Below are positions 52,195 to 52,675 of a stretch of 52,675 nt of DNA, in pieces (within the stretch, counting starts at the first letter, position 1; every line of letters starts with the position of its first letter). Below the pieces are notes generated by a model. That model searched no databases. It worked only from the letters and a program-made list of their open reading frames with translations, and was not told the origin of the DNA. The DNA lies in assembly GCA_016292145.1 (NCBI GenBank), contig JAEFBA010000008.1, positions 1 through 52,675 of the forward strand, read 5' to 3'. Both the position numbers and the translations under genes were made by a program. This DNA comes from Saccharofermentans sp. (GTDB taxonomy: Bacteria; Bacillota; Clostridia; Saccharofermentanales; Saccharofermentanaceae).

Positions 52195-52231
52195 TTTGTT
52201 TTCCGACAGGATGGCACAAACGAACTGTCGG
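52195..52231 (-). ncRNA. Putative queuosine-precursor (preQ1-type) riboswitch aptamer with H-type pseudoknot
   Basis: In the minus-strand leader, CCGACAG (52231-52225) pairs with CTGTCGG (52209-52203) to form a 7-bp stem. The loop segment TTTGT (52220-52216) can pair with ACAAA (52199-52195) just after the stem, a classic pseudoknot with loops of 4, 6 and 3 bases. Promoter upstream, terminator downstream, queuosine genes following. Class (I, II or III) cannot be assigned from memory of the consensus; clostridial origin makes class III worth testing first. Confidence 0.6.
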
Positions 52232-52254
52232 CGCATGTCTTTCGCGCGCTCAAT

Positions 52255-52283
52255 AAAATAACATCTTGTTAAGACAAGGTCAA
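52255..52283 (-). promoter_or_regulatory. Promoter of the queuosine transporter-queF unit
   Basis: Minus-strand -35 TTGACC (52278-52283), 17-bp spacer ending TGT, -10 TATTTT (52255-52260) with an extended TG. The leader would be about 155 bases, long enough for the aptamer and terminator. Confidence 0.72.
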
Positions 52284-52302
52284 GGAATCTTTTAAGAAAC
52301 AG

Positions 52303-52675
52303 TTATTTGATATTAATTCCGGTAAGGGCGATCTGGTCACCGGTAAGCGAGACATAGATGTCCTCATCGTCGGTCTTTATCTTTGTCGTGCACTTAAGGA
52401 AGATACCGCCGTTCTCCGTCACCGTCGTTACCGTCTTGCCGTCACGCTTTATCGAGATATGGCAGTCCATGCCCTGCTTGTTCTGCAGCTTCCACTTATC
52501 CCATCCGTCGAAGTCGGAATTCTTGCTGATAAGGATATCGTTCTCACCGTATGAAGCCGCATCCCAGACCTCACCGTCAAGCCTGATCAGAGCAAACTCA
52601 CGGTAATCTTCATCTGTTACCTTTCCATTCGAGGATGCGAAAAGACAGATAAACGGACAATGCCATATGAGTCTT
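52303..52675 (-). CDS. C-terminal end of an unidentified protein (cut by window edge)
   Basis: An open frame of 123 codons runs from the window edge to the TAA at 52303-52305. The translation is a Trp/Asp-rich beta domain (WHCPFICLFASSNG, FALIRLDGEVWD, DFDGWDKWKLQNKQGMDCH, KTVTTVTENGG, IYVSLTGDQIALTGINI), with composition typical of an exported or sensory beta-sandwich module. I do not recognise the family with confidence and the N-terminal domains are outside the window. The queuosine promoter begins about 20 bases after its stop, with no terminator between. Confidence 0.7.
   Translation of the reverse strand, partial: RLIWHCPFICLFASSNGKVTDEDYREFALIRLDGEVWDAASYGENDILISKNSDFDGWDKWKLQNKQGMDCHISIKRDGKTVTTVTENGGIFLKCTTKIKTDDEDIYVSLTGDQIALTGINIK

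Overview
The window reads as chromosomal DNA of a strictly anaerobic Gram-positive bacterium of the Clostridia (inference). Support comes from the rimP-nusA-ylxR-ylxQ-infB-rbfA order, a long-form Hpf, an FprA-type flavodiiron protein, a clostripain-family protease, a BMP/Nup-type nucleoside ABC transporter and a D-x-E MutS-like ATPase. G+C looks moderate and even, except in a clearly AT-richer block near 34.5-37.5 kb. Almost all genes are on the minus strand; only a small P-loop protein, mscL and prfC are on the plus strand. I saw no rRNA, tRNA, CRISPR array, prophage or intact insertion sequence.

Layout. 1-5.4 kb: translation/transcription operon (rimP to rbfA) with a strong promoter and an intrinsic terminator inside its leader. 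5.5-6.5 kb: P-loop protein and mscL on the plus strand. 6.5-14.4 kb: MutS-like ATPase, small lipoprotein-like protein, a two-regulator operon (YhbD-type and ArsR-type), an Ala/Lys/Glu-rich membrane protein, a tandem-repeat spacer, a DUF2974 hydrolase-like protein, a cell-wall-binding polysaccharide deacetylase and a YunG-like protein. 14.6-32.7 kb: a long co-directional run. Read in transcription order it is malQ, glpK, AEC transporter, SseB-like, membrane-anchored unknown, xpt, BMP lipoprotein, ATPase, two permeases, fprA, C11 protease, ilvB, ilvN, hpf. 32.8-34.4 kb: prfC on plus. 34.5-38.5 kb: AT-rich bacteriocin-type ABC pair and an adenosine-deaminase-like enzyme. 38.6-44.8 kb: tilS-hpt-ftsH and dnaB-rplI. 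45-46.2 kb: rpsF-ssb-rpsR. 46.4-49.3 kb: prfA and a Sua5 protein fused to a degenerate phosphatase. 49.3-52.7 kb: a small inverted-repeat element, a zinc-ribbon Pro/Ala-repeat protein, the queuosine genes queT-like/queF behind a probable riboswitch, and the end of an unidentified gene.

How the genes fit together. Purine/nucleoside salvage is prominent: xpt next to a nucleoside-type ABC importer, hpt, and an adenosine-deaminase-like enzyme. Queuosine precursor uptake and synthesis are paired. Translation factors (IF-2, RF1, RF3, RimP, RbfA, Hpf, S6, S18, L9, TilS, Sua5) make up much of the rest. The most interesting items are: the probable preQ1-responsive leader with an H-type pseudoknot and terminator upstream of the queuosine genes; the Sua5-pseudophosphatase fusion whose phosphatase loop has lost its Cys and Arg; the attenuator-like terminator before rimP-nusA; a 231-bp element with 12-bp inverted ends; a 23-bp dyad shared by two promoters; and a 68-bp tandem repeat that carries a promoter-like -10 element.
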